23,821 nt of DNA from a virus: IMG/VR virus record IMGVR_UViG_3300017753_000107, positions 1-23,821 of that record. The stretch is one strand, 5' to 3'. Of this stretch, positions 23,351 to 23,821 are shown piece by piece. The notes below the pieces were generated by a model. The model made no database searches. It was not told the DNA's origin and saw only the letters and a list, made by a program, of their open reading frames with translations. A program made the translations under genes and the position numbers. Within the stretch, counting starts at the first letter, position 1. Each line of letters starts with the position of its first letter.

Positions 23351-23821
23351 TTAGACTTTTACATACCCTGTTTCAATAAATTCAGAGTAAAGTTCTTTAT
23401 ATAAAACTTTTAATTTTTTAGTTACTTTAGTAATAACAGGAGTATCTACTTCTGTTATTTCTCTAATATAAATGTATAGAGCTTTTTTATTAAATATTTC
23501 TAAATTTTCTCTACGTTTAAAGAGTATATTTATAGCATCACATACTTTTCTATCTTTTTCTTTTTTAAACATAGTAAACATATTTTTATCAATATATTCT
23601 GTAAGATAATCTATAAAATCTTTTATTTCTTGTTTACGCCCATCTCTTCCTAATTGACGTAAAACACCATCATCTTCATCCGCTGCTAAAACATCCACTT
23701 TTTGTTTTTTCTTTTGATAATTGTTATTATTATATAATATAAGATAATTTTTACCTACAATTGAAAAATAACTAAATGCTTTAGTACCTTTTTCTGGTTT
23801 AAAATAATCTAATTTTTCTAA
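23351..23821 (-). CDS. gp55: Late transcription sigma factor, T4 gp55-like (partial, 5' end beyond window)
   Basis: Sigma-type factor that redirects host RNA polymerase to phage late promoters. The reading frame is open from the window edge, so the GTG at 23698 is an internal codon and not the true start; 156 C-terminal residues are visible. FKPEKGTKAFSYFSIVGKNYL (visible residues 7-27) is the sigma-70 region 2 pattern (compare FDP..G.rFsTYa...ir) in the form seen in phage late sigma factors. An Asn/Lys-rich stretch and an acidic DEDDG linker follow. The C-terminal helices (IKDFIDYLTEYIDKN; NKKALYIYIREITEVDTPVIT) have a helix-turn-helix look resembling region 4. The stop TAA at 23353-23351 precedes the first candidate late promoter. 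Region 2 match is strong; region 4 is tentative. Confidence 0.8.
   Translation of the reverse strand, partial: LEKLDYFKPEKGTKAFSYFSIVGKNYLILYNNNNYQKKKQKVDVLAADEDDGVLRQLGRDGRKQEIKDFIDYLTEYIDKNMFTMFKKEKDRKVCDAINILFKRRENLEIFNKKALYIYIREITEVDTPVITKVTKKLKVLYKELYSEFIETGYVKV

Noticed and set aside
23696-23698. GTG at 23698 as start of a 115-residue gene
   Set aside because: The frame stays open upstream to the window edge and encodes the sigma region 2 motif, so this GTG is internal.
1-23821. tRNA genes, CRISPR arrays, insertion sequences, Rho-independent terminators
   Set aside because: Coding sequence covers nearly everything and the gaps (at most 50 bases) show no cloverleaf, direct-repeat array, inverted-repeat ends or GC-rich hairpin with U-tract.

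Overview
The window looks like part of the late (virion) region of a T4-like, contractile-tailed phage genome, very AT-rich and apparently marine. All 19 genes lie on the minus strand and are almost gapless: the longest non-coding stretch is 50 bases. Recognisable T4-type functions are a late sigma factor (gp55-like), a baseplate hub OB-fold protein (gp5-like), gp25-like and gp6-like baseplate wedge proteins, and a DnaG-type primase (gp61-like). The many large conserved structural proteins resemble those of marine T4-like phages. No start codon has a clear Shine-Dalgarno sequence; starts follow A/T-rich leaders such as AATAAAATG. That is typical of Bacteroidetes, so a marine flavobacterium-like host is my inference, not something the sequence proves.

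Layout in transcription order, from high to low coordinates. (1) 23821-23351: 3' part of a late sigma factor. (2) 23324-20290: a small helical protein, then a hub/spike set of OB-fold protein, M15 peptidoglycan peptidase and beta-helical spike-like protein. (3) 20288-18836: a helical hydrophobic protein and a small linker-type protein. (4) 18832-15370: gp25-like, gp6-like and a DNRLRE-like structural protein. (5) 15370-12994: two adjacent proteins sharing a paralogous domain of about 120 residues. (6) 12994-7073: a 1394-residue baseplate protein with a tail-protein-I/gp7-like core motif and a LamG-like domain, then a 576-residue structural protein. (7) 7022-1006: a conserved 234-residue structural protein, a 367-residue fibre/adhesin, and a 1394-residue adhesin built on the same scaffold with inserted LamG, DUF1566 (Lcl-type) and beta-propeller modules. 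(8) 981-1: a SegE-like GIY-YIG endonuclease coupled by ATGA overlap to a DNA primase that runs off the window.

Working together: the sigma factor would redirect host RNA polymerase to late promoters. The three largest gaps (23325-23350, 19304-19337, 7023-7072) each hold ATATTTAT on the coding strand close to a gene start and are candidate late promoters. The late genes then build the baseplate from centre to periphery: hub, peptidoglycan-cutting spike, wedge, and finally receptor-binding fibres. Points most worth a second look are the apparent splitting of the T4 gp5 architecture into three consecutive genes, the DUF1566 domain nested inside a LamG domain in the large adhesin, the shared promoter-like motif, and the duplicated domain in the two baseplate-region genes. 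No tRNA, CRISPR array, insertion sequence or reverse transcriptase was seen.
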